Shown in pieces: positions 46,281 through 55,186 of a stretch of 64,000 nt of DNA. Where the stretch lies: assembly GCF_032341995.1 (NCBI RefSeq), contig NZ_CP135439.1:1798001-1862000 (forward strand), read 5' to 3'. The notes under the pieces were generated by a model. The model made no database searches and was not told the DNA's origin. It saw only the letters and a program-made list of their open reading frames with translations. The stretch's first letter is position 1, and the number at the start of each line of letters is the position of its first letter. Made by a program: the position numbers and the translations under genes. Origin of the DNA: Domibacillus sp. DTU_2020_1001157_1_SI_ALB_TIR_016. Its GTDB lineage: Bacteria; Bacillota; Bacilli; Bacillales; Domibacillaceae.

Positions 46281-46332
46281 TTTTCACTCGGTTACACTAA
46301 AACTAAACATATACAAAATGAGGTGCTGTAAA

Positions 46333-47502
46333 ATGAAGGAATATGTGATAAAAGGCGGCTCCGTTTATGCAGAAAACGAAGTATTTTCTCCCGGGTTTGT
46401 TCATATAACAGATGGGAAAATTGCTGCTGCAGGCCCCTTGTCAGCGTGTCCATCTGACATGCCGTCTGTTTCCACTTCTGCTGAGTCCATGATTCTGCCT
46501 GGAGCAGTTGATATTCATATTCACGGTGCAGCCGGTGCCGATACAATGGATGCCACACAGGCTTCGCTGCATAAAATGGCGGCGTATCTTCCGTCTGAAG
46601 GCACAACCACTTTTTTGGCGACGACTATGACACAAGCAAAAGAAGCGATTGAACAAGCGCTGGACTGCTTTTCACATTACGAACAGAAGCCGGGTGAAGC
46701 GGAAATAGCCGGTATTCATTTAGAAGGTCCTTTTATTTCTCCAAAACACCCTGGCGCCCAGCCGCGTGAAGCGATTCAACAGCCGGATGTAGAGCAATTT
46801 CAAAAATGGAATACCCTCTCCGGTGAAAAGATCCGCCTCGTTACACTGGCACCGGAAGAAAAATACGGAATGGACCTTGTCGCTTATTTAACAAAATCAG
46901 GCGTTACCGCATCCGCCGGCCATACCGATGCTGCATTTGATGAGCTTTGCAGAGCGGCCGAAGCCGGACTGACCCATATTACCCATCTTTATAACGGAAT
47001 GCGGGGCATGCACCACCGTGAACCCGGTACTGCCGGCGGCGCCTTGCTTCACAGCGGCCTTTATGTGGAAATGATCGTAGACGGCATTCATATCCATCCG
47101 CAGATGGTGCGTCTTGCTTTTGAACAAAAAACAGCCGACCGGACCATATTGATTACGGATTCTATGCGTGCTAAAGGCGTACCGGACGGAGAGTATGATC
47201 TTGGCGGACAGGCGGTCACCGTTCAAAACGGAAGAGCTGTTCTTGGGGACGGTACCCTCGCCGGCAGCACGTTATCTATGCAGGCAGCCATTCAAAACAT
47301 GCGGAAGTTTACGGACTGCACGATACGGGACATTGTTAAAATGACCGCTGAAAATCCAGCAAAGCAGGTACGGCTGTTTGAGCGAAAAGGAAGTATTGCA
47401 CCAGGAAAAGACGCTGACCTTGTCGTGTACGATGGACAGTTTTGTGTACAAAAAACGATTTGCCGCGGCGTTGTGGCATTTGAAAAGGAGAGGGAAAAAT
47501 GA
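46333..47502 (+). CDS. nagA: N-acetylglucosamine-6-phosphate deacetylase
   Basis: Removes acetate from GlcNAc-6-P. 389 residues, amidohydrolase fold: PGAVDIHIHGAAGADTMD, HLEGPFISPKHPGAQP, SAGHTDA, THLYNGMRGMHHREPG and ILITDSMRAKG with the catalytic Asp. ATG at 46333 follows AGGTG. The stop overlaps the nagB start by 4 bases. Confidence 0.95.
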   Translation: MKEYVIKGGSVYAENEVFSPGFVHITDGKIAAAGPLSACPSDMPSVSTSAESMILPGAVDIHIHGAAGADTMDATQASLHKMAAYLPSEGTTTFLATTMTQAKEAIEQALDCFSHYEQKPGEAEIAGIHLEGPFISPKHPGAQPREAIQQPDVEQFQKWNTLSGEKIRLVTLAPEEKYGMDLVAYLTKSGVTASAGHTDAAFDELCRAAEAGLTHITHLYNGMRGMHHREPGTAGGALLHSGLYVEMIVDGIHIHPQMVRLAFEQKTADRTILITDSMRAKGVPDGEYDLGGQAVTVQNGRAVLGDGTLAGSTLSMQAAIQNMRKFTDCTIRDIVKMTAENPAKQVRLFERKGSIAPGKDADLVVYDGQFCVQKTICRGVVAFEKEREK

Positions 47503-48242
47503 AGATCATCCGTGTTCCCGATTATGAAGCGATGAGCAAACAAGCCGCAGATATTTTAATAAAAAAGATCAAAGAGCTTCCCGCTCCTGTTATCGGCTTG
47601 GCAACAGGATCTACCCCAAAAGGGATGTATGAGCAGTTAATTTCCGCGCATCAAAATGAAGGCATTTCCTTTCAGCACGTGACGACCTTTAATTTAGATG
47701 AATATATCGGGCTGCCGCCGTCCGATCCGAACAGCTATCATTCTTTTATGCAGGAAACCTTTTTTCGGCACGTTGATATCCCGTTGGAAAATATCCATAT
47801 ACCTAATGGAGAAGCGGCTCTTTTAGAAAATGAGTGTACCCGGTATGAAGCGCTCATTAACAAAAAAGAAATCGGTGTGCAGGTGCTCGGCATCGGCGAA
47901 AATGGGCATATCGGTTTTAACGAGCCAGGCACATCCTTCGATCAAATCACCCATGTGACGACATTAGCCGAGTCCACCCGGCAGGCAAACGCCCGGTTTT
48001 TCCAGTCGGCAGAAGCAGTGCCGAAGCAGGCGATTACAATGGGGATTGCGTCTATTATGAAAAGCCGTGAGATTCTTTTGCTTGCCTCCGGCTTGCGAAA
48101 AGCAGAAGCAGTCGCACACTTGTTTTCAGGAAATATCTCAGAGGATTTCCCTGCGTCTGTACTGCACCAGCACCCATGTGTTACAATAATAGCAGACAGT
48201 GAAGCGCTTTCATTGTCGAATATGGAAGGAAGAACGATATGA
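47499..48242 (+). CDS. nagB: Glucosamine-6-phosphate deaminase
   Basis: Converts GlcN-6-P to fructose-6-P and ammonia. 247 residues: GLATGSTPKGMYEQLI, FNLDEYIGLPPSDPNSYHSF, GIGENGHIGFNEPG. Overlaps nagA before it and nagR after it by 4 bases each. Confidence 0.95.
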   Translation: MKIIRVPDYEAMSKQAADILIKKIKELPAPVIGLATGSTPKGMYEQLISAHQNEGISFQHVTTFNLDEYIGLPPSDPNSYHSFMQETFFRHVDIPLENIHIPNGEAALLENECTRYEALINKKEIGVQVLGIGENGHIGFNEPGTSFDQITHVTTLAESTRQANARFFQSAEAVPKQAITMGIASIMKSREILLLASGLRKAEAVAHLFSGNISEDFPASVLHQHPCVTIIADSEALSLSNMEGRTI

Positions 48243-48961
48243 TTGACAAACGCTCGCCTGTACCGATCTACTATCAGCTTGAACATGTGATTCGTCAGCA
48301 AATCGATACGGGTGAATTACAGCCTGGTGACCTTATTCCTTCTGAACGGGAGTATGCCGAACAGCTTGATGTCAGCCGGATGACCGTACGGCAGGCCATT
48401 ACAAATCTCGTGAACGAGGGGCTGCTGTACCGGCAAAAAGGCCGCGGCACGTTTGTGGCAGAACAAAAATTAGAACAAAACCTTTCTGGACTCACGAGTT
48501 TTACCGAAGATATGAAAGCACGGGGAATGGTCCCTGGCAGTACACTGCTTACATTTGAAATTGTGCCGGCGGACAAAAAAGTGGCAGACCGGCTGTCGCT
48601 CGCTGAACATGCGCCTGTGTATGAAATCAAACGAATCCGGCTGGCCGATGAAGTGCCAATGGCTTTGGAGACCGTATACATGTCCGCCAACTTAATCAAA
48701 GGCTTAAGCGAAGCCATTATTACGGCTTCTCTTTACCACCATATAGAAGAAGAACTCGGACTTGAAATTGGGCGCGCCGTTCAATCAATGGAGTCTGCGA
48801 TCGTCAGCGAAGCAGAGCGGCCGCATCTGCTTGTGCCAAAAGGAGCGCCTGTTTTGCTGATTGAACGGCATACCTTCTTAAAAGACGGTACACCCCTTGA
48901 ATATGTGAAGTCATCCTACCGCGCGGACCGCTACAAGTTCACGATCGACATAAACCGGTAA
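48239..48961 (+). CDS. nagR: GntR/HutC-type repressor of GlcNAc genes
   Basis: 240 residues. Winged-helix domain ~1-70 (PSEREYAEQLDVSRMTVRQA, GRGTFVAEQKLEQNLSGLTS), UTRA effector domain ~85-235. It is the YvoA/NagR type that binds dre sites and is released by amino-sugar phosphates. Two dre sites lie upstream of the operon. Confidence 0.92.
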   Translation: MIDKRSPVPIYYQLEHVIRQQIDTGELQPGDLIPSEREYAEQLDVSRMTVRQAITNLVNEGLLYRQKGRGTFVAEQKLEQNLSGLTSFTEDMKARGMVPGSTLLTFEIVPADKKVADRLSLAEHAPVYEIKRIRLADEVPMALETVYMSANLIKGLSEAIITASLYHHIEEELGLEIGRAVQSMESAIVSEAERPHLLVPKGAPVLLIERHTFLKDGTPLEYVKSSYRADRYKFTIDINR

Positions 48962-48975
48962 AGGAGCGGGATACG

Positions 48976-49713
48976 ATGATGTACTTAAAATATGTTCACA
49001 GAGTCGCGGATATGCTTGTTGATGCAGCGCACAAACAAACAAGCCAGGCGGATATTGCCGCTGAATGGATTGTAAAAAGTGTCCGGCGCGGCGGAATTGT
49101 TCACGTATTCGGCTGCGGGCATTCGCATATGCTGGCAGAAGAGCTGTTTTACCGGGCTGGAGGACTCGCCTGCATTCAGCCGATTTTTTTAGAAGACGTC
49201 ATGCTCCATAAAGGAGCCGTACGCTCTTCGACATTTGAACGCCAAAATGGCTATATCGCTTCTTTGGAGGATAAACTCGATATTCGGCCGGAAGATGTGC
49301 TGATTGTCGTATCTACATCGGGCATTAATCCAGTTCCGATCGACATTCTGCTTCGCGGTCAAAAAGCAGGCGTGAAAACAATTGCCATTACTTCCTTAGA
49401 ATATTCCCGAAGAGCCCAGACCCGGCACGAGGAAGGAACGACCCTGCGTGATGCCGCGGATCTTGTCATTGATAACAGCGCTCCTTATGGAGATGCGCTG
49501 TTATCAGACAAAAAAGCGCCAGCACCGTTCGGGCCGGCGTCCACCCTGCTCAGTGCCGCTCTGTTAAATGGCATTATGGCTTCCGTGATTGCCAAAATGA
49601 TTGAACGCGGATTGGAGCCGCCGATTTTTTTAAGCGGCAATCTGCCGGATGCCGATGAACATAACCGCATGCTTGTTGAACAATATAAAGAACGGATTCC
49701 TCTGCTTCGTTAA
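48976..49713 (+). CDS. SIS domain protein (UPF0309-like)
   Basis: 245 residues with sugar-phosphate isomerase/binding fold: HVFGCGHSHMLAEELFYRAG, VLIVVSTSGINPVPIDILL, TIAITSLEYSRRAQTRH. It is fourth in the nag operon, 14 bases after nagR, with AAGGAG 9 bases before the ATG. The context suggests an amino-sugar phosphate as ligand. The reaction is unknown. Confidence 0.85.
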   Translation: MMYLKYVHRVADMLVDAAHKQTSQADIAAEWIVKSVRRGGIVHVFGCGHSHMLAEELFYRAGGLACIQPIFLEDVMLHKGAVRSSTFERQNGYIASLEDKLDIRPEDVLIVVSTSGINPVPIDILLRGQKAGVKTIAITSLEYSRRAQTRHEEGTTLRDAADLVIDNSAPYGDALLSDKKAPAPFGPASTLLSAALLNGIMASVIAKMIERGLEPPIFLSGNLPDADEHNRMLVEQYKERIPLLR

Positions 49714-49714
49714 A

Positions 49715-49745
49715 ACGCCCTTCCCTGCGGAAGAGCGTTTTTTTA
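49715..49745. terminator. Terminator after the nag operon
   Basis: AAAACGCCCTTCC and GGAAGAGCGTTTTTTT pair with a small internal mismatch and end in a T-run. Confidence 0.85.
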
Positions 49746-50621
49746 ACGGTACTGTTCCCGTATTTGGAGCACGGCGAGCTCCTTCATTTTTGCTTCCACC
49801 ATCACATCAATGGATGAATCCGGCAAATGCTCGATAAAATAGCGCCAGTCATCTTCTAAAATATAATTATGATGGGCACGATCTGTTTTTCCGTCCCGTC
49901 CGGAGCTGATATGCATTTTCGGCGGGATTTCTTTATGCTGCCACGTGTCGATGGCACGCTGGATTACTTCGTCAATTTTCGCGTCTTCTTCATGGTTACA
50001 TGCATGATGATGAATATCAAAACAAGCCGCTGCACCGGTTTCGCCGCACACATCCAGCACATCATGGATCGTAAAAATTTTATCATCATTTTCAATCCGC
50101 ATCGTTTGTTTGATCGCTTCTGGAAGCTGCTTAAACGTTTCGGCAAAACGTTCCTTTGCTGATTCCTTATCTCCATATGCACCGCCGACATGCAAAATCA
50201 TATCGCGTCCGCCGGTAAGATCTAAGAGTTCCTGATGGTGAATCAAGTCTAAAATCGACTTTTGCACCACTTCCTCGTTAGGAGAATTGATCAACGTATA
50301 CTGGCCTGGATGAACCGACAAACGAACATCGTATTCAGCTGCCAGTTCCTTGATTTCATCAGTAATTTTTAAAACATCTTCATCTTTCCCCCACTCCCAT
50401 GTCATTACTGGATGGGTGGCAAGCGGTATGAGGTTGCTGCTCATCCGGTAAAAATAAATCCGGTTAGCCACATTCCATTTAATGATTTCCAATGTTTCAT
50501 TTAAGTTATGAAGCGCCAGTTCTTTTATTTTGGCCATTCCTTCTGTTTCGGCTGTTTTCAGCCGGCACGTTTTAAATTTGGATGGCATCGACATATTGAT
50601 ACAAGCATATCCGATTCGCAT
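49743..50621 (-). CDS. uvsE: UV DNA damage endonuclease
   Basis: A TIM-barrel nuclease nicking DNA 5' of UV photoproducts. 292 residues: MRIGYACINMSMPSKFKTCR, YRMSSNLIPLATHPV, LSVHPGQYTLINSP, DMILHVGGAYGDKESAKERF, CFDIHHHACNHEED. ATG at 50621 has GGAG 7 bases upstream. The 32 extra codons upstream have no site. Useful to a spore-former exposed to sunlight. Confidence 0.93.
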   Translation of the reverse strand: MRIGYACINMSMPSKFKTCRLKTAETEGMAKIKELALHNLNETLEIIKWNVANRIYFYRMSSNLIPLATHPVMTWEWGKDEDVLKITDEIKELAAEYDVRLSVHPGQYTLINSPNEEVVQKSILDLIHHQELLDLTGGRDMILHVGGAYGDKESAKERFAETFKQLPEAIKQTMRIENDDKIFTIHDVLDVCGETGAAACFDIHHHACNHEEDAKIDEVIQRAIDTWQHKEIPPKMHISSGRDGKTDRAHHNYILEDDWRYFIEHLPDSSIDVMVEAKMKELAVLQIREQYR

Positions 50622-50802
50622 AGATGAACTCCTTTTTTGGTTTCGTTTCTTTATCTTTTCCCTAACCGCCCGGGGATGAACCGCTTCACTATACATGAAT
50701 TCAGGCTTTTCCTGCAAGAAAGAATCGGCTATACTAGAAGTAAAGATAACTATAGATTATATGGAGTATACATAATTATTTTACGGTAAAGGACTGAAAA
50801 AC

Positions 50803-51882
50803 ATGAATCTGCCGGCGATTTTGACGTCACACGAAGCGTTTTTGCAGCTGCTTCAATCCAAAGAGCATATGCTTGATGAAGAGCGCAACTTGTCTCTTGC
50901 CCACTGTACAGACGAAGAATTTTTAGAGTATTTTTTTGCGATCGGCCTTTTAAAAGAAAATCGGACGTTTTCTCCGCACACGATCAAGGCGTATCGAAGT
51001 GATGCGAAAACACTTCTTTCTTATCTTTCTCACCATAATCTTGAGTTCCGTGCGATTGGCTTCCCGGAAGTAAAAGCCTTTAATCGGTTTATTATTAGTA
51101 CATATAAGCCAAAAAGCGCCCTGAGAAAACTAGAATTTTTCCGCCGTTTTCTTGAATTCGGCTTTCATACGCATTTTTATACTGCCCAGCTGTCGGTTTG
51201 GATTCAAAAACCGCGCATTCAAAAAGGACATACAGCGGAAACAGGCGAAAACCGGACCGTCATGCGCGAGCTGTCTTCACAGGAAGCACGCTATATTATC
51301 GATTGTTTTGCCAAAACGATTAAAACAACAAAAAATGCAGAAGCGATGGAAGCCCGCAACCGGCTGATCGGAATGATGCTGTTGACACTCGGCATCCGCG
51401 CTTCCGAATTGATCGGGTTAAATTGGGGGAGTTTCCGGCGCAGCCGGCAGGGTGATTTGTTGGTGGATGTGATAGGAAAAGGCGGAAAAGAACGGACTCT
51501 TCCGATTATGAGAGAAACCGAGTCTCTTCTTTTTCATTATCGAAGTGTATGCGGCGAAACAACCGAACTTCAGTCCCATTCAGCCGAGCCGCTTTTTTAT
51601 GCTCTGTACAATAAAACCAATATACATGCGGATAAAAAAAGACTTTCCTACGCCGCTTTGTACAAGCTTGTAAAAAAAGCCGTCGAAGCTGCCGGAAGCC
51701 GGCCTGATGTCAGCCCTCACTGGTTCCGGCACACATTTGTCACAAATTTGCTTGAACAGGATGTTCCACTCGCCGTTGTAAAAGATCTGGCAGGCCATTC
51801 AGATATTTCCATTACCAATCTTTATTTAGAACGAATTCAAGAAGATCGCATGCATCATCACCTCCAAAATATCCGTTTTTAA
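50803..51882 (+). CDS. Tyrosine recombinase, XerC/D-like orphan
   Basis: 359 residues with all active-site positions: Arg in LGIRASELIGLNW, Lys in GKGGKERTLP, HxxR in PHWFRHTFVTNL, His in AGHSDISIT, Tyr in NLYLERIQ. The N-terminal ~60 residues form an extension not found in XerC/XerD (~300 residues). No phage or transposon genes adjoin it. Resolvase-like or genome-maintenance role possible, not shown. Confidence 0.88.
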   Translation: MNLPAILTSHEAFLQLLQSKEHMLDEERNLSLAHCTDEEFLEYFFAIGLLKENRTFSPHTIKAYRSDAKTLLSYLSHHNLEFRAIGFPEVKAFNRFIISTYKPKSALRKLEFFRRFLEFGFHTHFYTAQLSVWIQKPRIQKGHTAETGENRTVMRELSSQEARYIIDCFAKTIKTTKNAEAMEARNRLIGMMLLTLGIRASELIGLNWGSFRRSRQGDLLVDVIGKGGKERTLPIMRETESLLFHYRSVCGETTELQSHSAEPLFYALYNKTNIHADKKRLSYAALYKLVKKAVEAAGSRPDVSPHWFRHTFVTNLLEQDVPLAVVKDLAGHSDISITNLYLERIQEDRMHHHLQNIRF

Positions 51883-51906
51883 GCATGCTTGAGATTCGAT
51901 TTCTCG

Positions 51907-51950
51907 TGCATCGAGAAACAGTTAGATGAATAACTACCCGTCTCGATGCA
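51907..51950. repeat. 9-bp inverted repeat after the recombinase
   Basis: TGCATCGAG (51907-51915) and CTCGATGCA (51942-51950), perfect arms 26 bases apart. May be an RNA hairpin or recombinase site. Confidence 0.45.
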
Positions 51951-51954
51951 AATA

Positions 51955-51985
51955 AAAACAGCACTCATTTCGAGTGCTGTTTTTC
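51955..51985. terminator. Bidirectional terminator
   Basis: AAAACAGCACTC and GAGTGCTGTTTTT form a perfect stem between the recombinase and the MBL gene. Confidence 0.9.
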
Positions 51986-52888
51986 CTTATAATGGATCAT
52001 TCCTTGAGCGCTGACATTGAGATCAATAGCAAGCAGTTCATAAACTGGATGATCATTTTCAACTCCGTCCCGTTCGAGCTGTTCGCGAACTTTTTGCATG
52101 AGTACTGTTTCGATCTCTTCGACTGTGCTGCTTTTTTTCAAAATCTGCATATACACATCAAGCCAGTCCAAGACCATGTTTGCAGCTTGCTTCGGCTGAT
52201 CGTTCATTCCATAATGACTGAAGAAAAATCGTTGCGGATGAAAGGCCATCATTTTATCGATAGACTGCTTCATCAAATGCGGGTCAAATTGATTCGGTGA
52301 GGTAGTCGGCATAAAAAGCTCGGTTTCTTTGTTTTTAAGCTGGGCATATTGAATACCTGCTGTGTCGCCAGTAAACATTCCAGCCGATTTTTCATCCCAG
52401 ATGGAAAAGTGATGGTTCGCATGCCCTGGTGTATGAAGAAATCGAAGAATGCGGCCGCCAAGATCCAGCTCGCCTCCGTCTTCCATTTGGATGATTCGTT
52501 CTTTTGGTACCGGCACGATCGGATCGAATAATTCATCGAACGCTTCTCCATATACCATTTTTGCACTGGCAATCAGCCGGCTCGGGTCTGCCAGGTGGCG
52601 GGCGCCTTTCGGATGCACAACCAATTTTGCATTCGGGCAGGATTGCAAAAACAAGCCGGCGCCGCCTGTATGATCAAGATGAATATGCGTGACGATCACA
52701 TAGTCGATTTCTTCAGGCTGAATGTGTAGTTCCTTTAATCCCTCGAGTAAAAACGGAATAGAAGGGCTGGCACTTGTTTCAATAATTGCTTTTTTCGGCT
52801 CATGAAAGACATAGCAGCTCGTCCGCTCTTCAAACCCGGAATCGTGTAAATCAATTAACGATAAGTCAAATCCCAATGAAACCGCCAT
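51965..52888 (-). CDS. MBL-fold metallo-hydrolase
   Basis: 307 residues with metal motif VTHIHLDHTGGAG, then LHTPGHANHH, TGDTAGI and a C-terminal His in FFFSHYGMND. The group includes glyoxalase II- and lactonase-like enzymes. Substrate unknown. GGAGG is 8 bases before the second ATG (52888), which I prefer. Confidence 0.85.
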   Translation of the reverse strand: MAVSLGFDLSLIDLHDSGFEERTSCYVFHEPKKAIIETSASPSIPFLLEGLKELHIQPEEIDYVIVTHIHLDHTGGAGLFLQSCPNAKLVVHPKGARHLADPSRLIASAKMVYGEAFDELFDPIVPVPKERIIQMEDGGELDLGGRILRFLHTPGHANHHFSIWDEKSAGMFTGDTAGIQYAQLKNKETELFMPTTSPNQFDPHLMKQSIDKMMAFHPQRFFFSHYGMNDQPKQAANMVLDWLDVYMQILKKSSTVEEIETVLMQKVREQLERDGVENDHPVYELLAIDLNVSAQGMIHYKEKQHSK

Positions 52889-52915
52889 CATTTTTTTTGC
52901 CTCCTTTTGAAACGA

Positions 52916-52944
52916 AACGAACTGCCCCAGGGAGCAGTTCGTTC
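52916..52944 (-). terminator. Hairpin after ilvE
   Basis: AACGAACTGC and GCAGTTCGTT form a perfect stem just beyond the ilvE stop. The T-run is weak. Confidence 0.6.
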
Positions 52945-52964
52945 CATCCGTACAAGTATAGGAA

Positions 52965-54044
52965 TTATTTTGAAACGGGAACTTCCGTTACCCATCCAAA
53001 CTCGTCTTTGATCTTGCCTTTTTGAATGCCTGTAATTGTATCGTAAATACGTTTTGACAATTCACCTGTCTGGCCGCCGTTCAGCACCATTTTTTCTTCT
53101 CCCCATAAAAATTCACCAATTGGAGAAATAACAGCAGCGGTGCCTGTTCCAAAGGCTTCTTCCAATTTCCCATCACGGTAAGCCTGTGCGACTTCATCGA
53201 TTGAGATACGTCGTTCTGAAACCGGGACATTCCAGTGTTTTAAAAGCTGAATGACTGAGTCGCGAGTTACCCCGTGCAAAATGCTGCCGTTTAGCGCAGG
53301 TGTCACCACTTCCCCGTCAATTTTCAAGAATACGTTCATGCTGCCCACTTCTTCGATGTATTTTTTCTCTACACCATCAAGCCAGAGCACTTGTGAGTAT
53401 TCTTTTCCGGTTGCTGCTTCCTGCGCTTTTAAGCTGGATGCATAGTTTCCGCCTGTTTTCGCTTCACCTGTTCCGCCCTTTACCGCGCGGACAAATTCAT
53501 TTTCCACGAGAATTTTAACCGGCGCAATTCCTTCTTTGTAATACGAGCCAACCGGCGACATGATAATCATGAAAATATAGTTTTTCGATGGAGCAACACC
53601 TAAAAACGGTTCTGTGGCCACAATAAATGGACGAACATATAAAGATGTACCTTCCGTTGTCGGAATCCATTCCTGGTCTACCTCAATCAGCTTTTTTAAC
53701 CCGTCAATCACAAAGTCACCATCGATTTGCGGAATGCAAAGGCGTTCATTGGAGCGGTTTAAGCGTTCCATGTTTTTCTCCGGGCGGAATAAAAAGACTT
53801 TTCCTTCATCCGTCAAATACGCCTTCATTCCTTCGAATACCGTTTGTCCATAATGGAACACCATAGCCGACGGGTCAAGGGTAATCGGCTGATATGGAAC
53901 GATGCGCGCATCATGCCATCCTCTGCCTTCCGTATAATCCATCATAAACATATGGTCGGTAAAAAAACGGCCGAATCCAAGGTTGGATTGATCCGGTTTT
54001 TCTCTTTTTGTGTCAGCTAATTGTACGGTTAATTCTTGTGTCAT
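52965..54044 (-). CDS. ilvE: Branched-chain amino acid aminotransferase
   Basis: PLP class IV enzyme for the last step of Leu/Ile/Val synthesis and first of their breakdown. 359 residues: FHYGQTVFEGMKAY, YVRPFIVATEP, EAKTGGNYASSLKAQ with the PLP Lys, EVGSMNVFLKIDG, EAFGTGTAAVISPIG. ATG at 54044 lies 9 bases after GAGGAG. Single gene. Confidence 0.93.
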   Translation of the reverse strand: MTQELTVQLADTKREKPDQSNLGFGRFFTDHMFMMDYTEGRGWHDARIVPYQPITLDPSAMVFHYGQTVFEGMKAYLTDEGKVFLFRPEKNMERLNRSNERLCIPQIDGDFVIDGLKKLIEVDQEWIPTTEGTSLYVRPFIVATEPFLGVAPSKNYIFMIIMSPVGSYYKEGIAPVKILVENEFVRAVKGGTGEAKTGGNYASSLKAQEAATGKEYSQVLWLDGVEKKYIEEVGSMNVFLKIDGEVVTPALNGSILHGVTRDSVIQLLKHWNVPVSERRISIDEVAQAYRDGKLEEAFGTGTAAVISPIGEFLWGEEKMVLNGGQTGELSKRIYDTITGIQKGKIKDEFGWVTEVPVSK

Positions 54045-54151
54045 CTTCAAGGACTCCTCATGTGTAAAAATTCGTCAGCACAGGGGCTGATGTATGTACT
54101 TCTTCTATCATACAATTTTTTAGAATATTTTCACACTATAAAATCAAATTT

Positions 54152-54180
54152 TTTCAATATGCGCTGCTTTCTACTATAAT
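54152..54180 (+). promoter_or_regulatory. Promoter of the mini-ORF/Nudix operon
   Basis: TTTCAA (54152-54157), 17-base spacer, TATAAT (54175-54180). Confidence 0.6.
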
Positions 54181-54204
54181 AGATAAGAAAGAAAAGGTGA
54201 ACTG

Positions 54205-54270
54205 ATGTGCCTGTGGGCATCATGGCCGGCTCATCAGGGTCTTGAAAGAAAAATGGAGCTGGTTAAATGA
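54205..54270 (+). CDS. 21-residue mini-ORF coupled to the Nudix gene
   Basis: MCLWASWPAHQGLERKMELV K, with AAGGTG 5 bases before the ATG. Its TGA overlaps the next ATG (ATGA), the usual sign of coupled translation. It is Cys/Trp-containing near the start. It could be a leader peptide controlling the Nudix gene or an incidental frame. Confidence 0.4.
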   Translation: MCLWASWPAHQGLERKMELVK

Positions 54271-54902
54271 ATATAAAGAAACTAAGAGCCTTGTTCGGAG
54301 AAAGAATTCCGGATATATTGGGCGGAGAAAATCTAGTCAAGTTTTCGGTCTTGCTGCCGCTTATTCAAAAAAACGGCGAACTGCATGTGCTTTTTGAAGT
54401 CCGTTCCCTTTTTATGCGGCGGCAGCCAGGTGAAATTTGCTTTCCAGGCGGCAAAATCGATCAAAGTGATGAAAGCCCCGCTCATGCAGCCATTCGTGAA
54501 ACCCAGGAAGAGCTGGGAATTCCGGCAGAACATATAGAAATCCTGTTTCCTCTTGATTACATGATTTCGCCATTTGGGACAGTCATTTACAGTTATGCCG
54601 GCCTCATTGACGTATCTCGTATGCAGCTGAACGAAGCGGAGGTCGGTGAAATATTTACTGTACCGCTTTCCTTTTTGCTGCAAACGGAGCCGGAGCTTCA
54701 TTATGTGGCACTTAAGCCGGAGCCTGAGGAAAATTTTCCCTATCATTTAATTGCACAGGGAGAGAACTATGACTGGCAGACGAAAAGAATGGAAGAATAT
54801 TTTTATCTTTACGAGGACCGGATTATATGGGGGCTGACCGCACGAATTTTAAAGCATTTCCTTGATATCTTGCGTTCTCACCCACATATGCTTGACAAAT
54901 AG
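54267..54902 (+). CDS. Nudix hydrolase, coenzyme A pyrophosphatase type
   Basis: 211 residues. The Nudix box GGKIDQSDESPAHAAIRETQ then EELGI follows the CoA-pyrophosphatase signature VRSLFMRRQPGEICFPGG, so the likely reaction is CoA to 3',5'-ADP plus phosphopantetheine. GGAG lies 7 bases before the ATG. Confidence 0.9.
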   Translation: MNIKKLRALFGERIPDILGGENLVKFSVLLPLIQKNGELHVLFEVRSLFMRRQPGEICFPGGKIDQSDESPAHAAIRETQEELGIPAEHIEILFPLDYMISPFGTVIYSYAGLIDVSRMQLNEAEVGEIFTVPLSFLLQTEPELHYVALKPEPEENFPYHLIAQGENYDWQTKRMEEYFYLYEDRIIWGLTARILKHFLDILRSHPHMLDK

Positions 54903-54919
54903 TTAGAATATACGATAAT
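54892..54919 (+). promoter_or_regulatory. Promoter of the proBA T-box transcript
   Basis: TTGACA (54892-54897), 16-base spacer, GATAAT (54914-54919). The -35 lies within the last codons of the Nudix gene. Confidence 0.75.
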
Positions 54920-54954
54920 AAAAACAAATATATCAAAATGATGGGATTAGTATA

Positions 54955-55166
54955 CAGACAGTTGCCGGATTAGAGAGGGAGTTCATCGGCTGAAAAGCTC
55001 CTGCGGAAAAGCACTGTAGAACCTGCCCTAGCCAACATTGCTTATGAAAACATAAGCCGGTCTTCCCCGTTATGGATGCAGAGTGGGCGCAGTTTTGCGT
55101 CAAAAAAGGTGGTACCACGGAAAGCATACCCGTCCTTTATGGACGATTCGGTATGCTTTTTTTTAT
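54955..55166 (+). promoter_or_regulatory. T-box riboswitch of proBA, proline-specific
   Basis: The T-box AAGGTGGTACCACGG is at 55106-55120, before a terminator AAAGCATACC...GGTATGCTTTTTTTT (55121-55164) whose 5' arm competes with the antiterminator. Stem I begins near 54958 with an AGAGAGGGAG-like segment. The likely specifier is CCT (Pro) at 55022-55024 in the GAACCTGC loop. Uncharged tRNA-Pro would allow transcription of proB and proA. Confidence 0.92.
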
Positions 55167-55186
55167 GGAAAAGGATGAGATAATCG

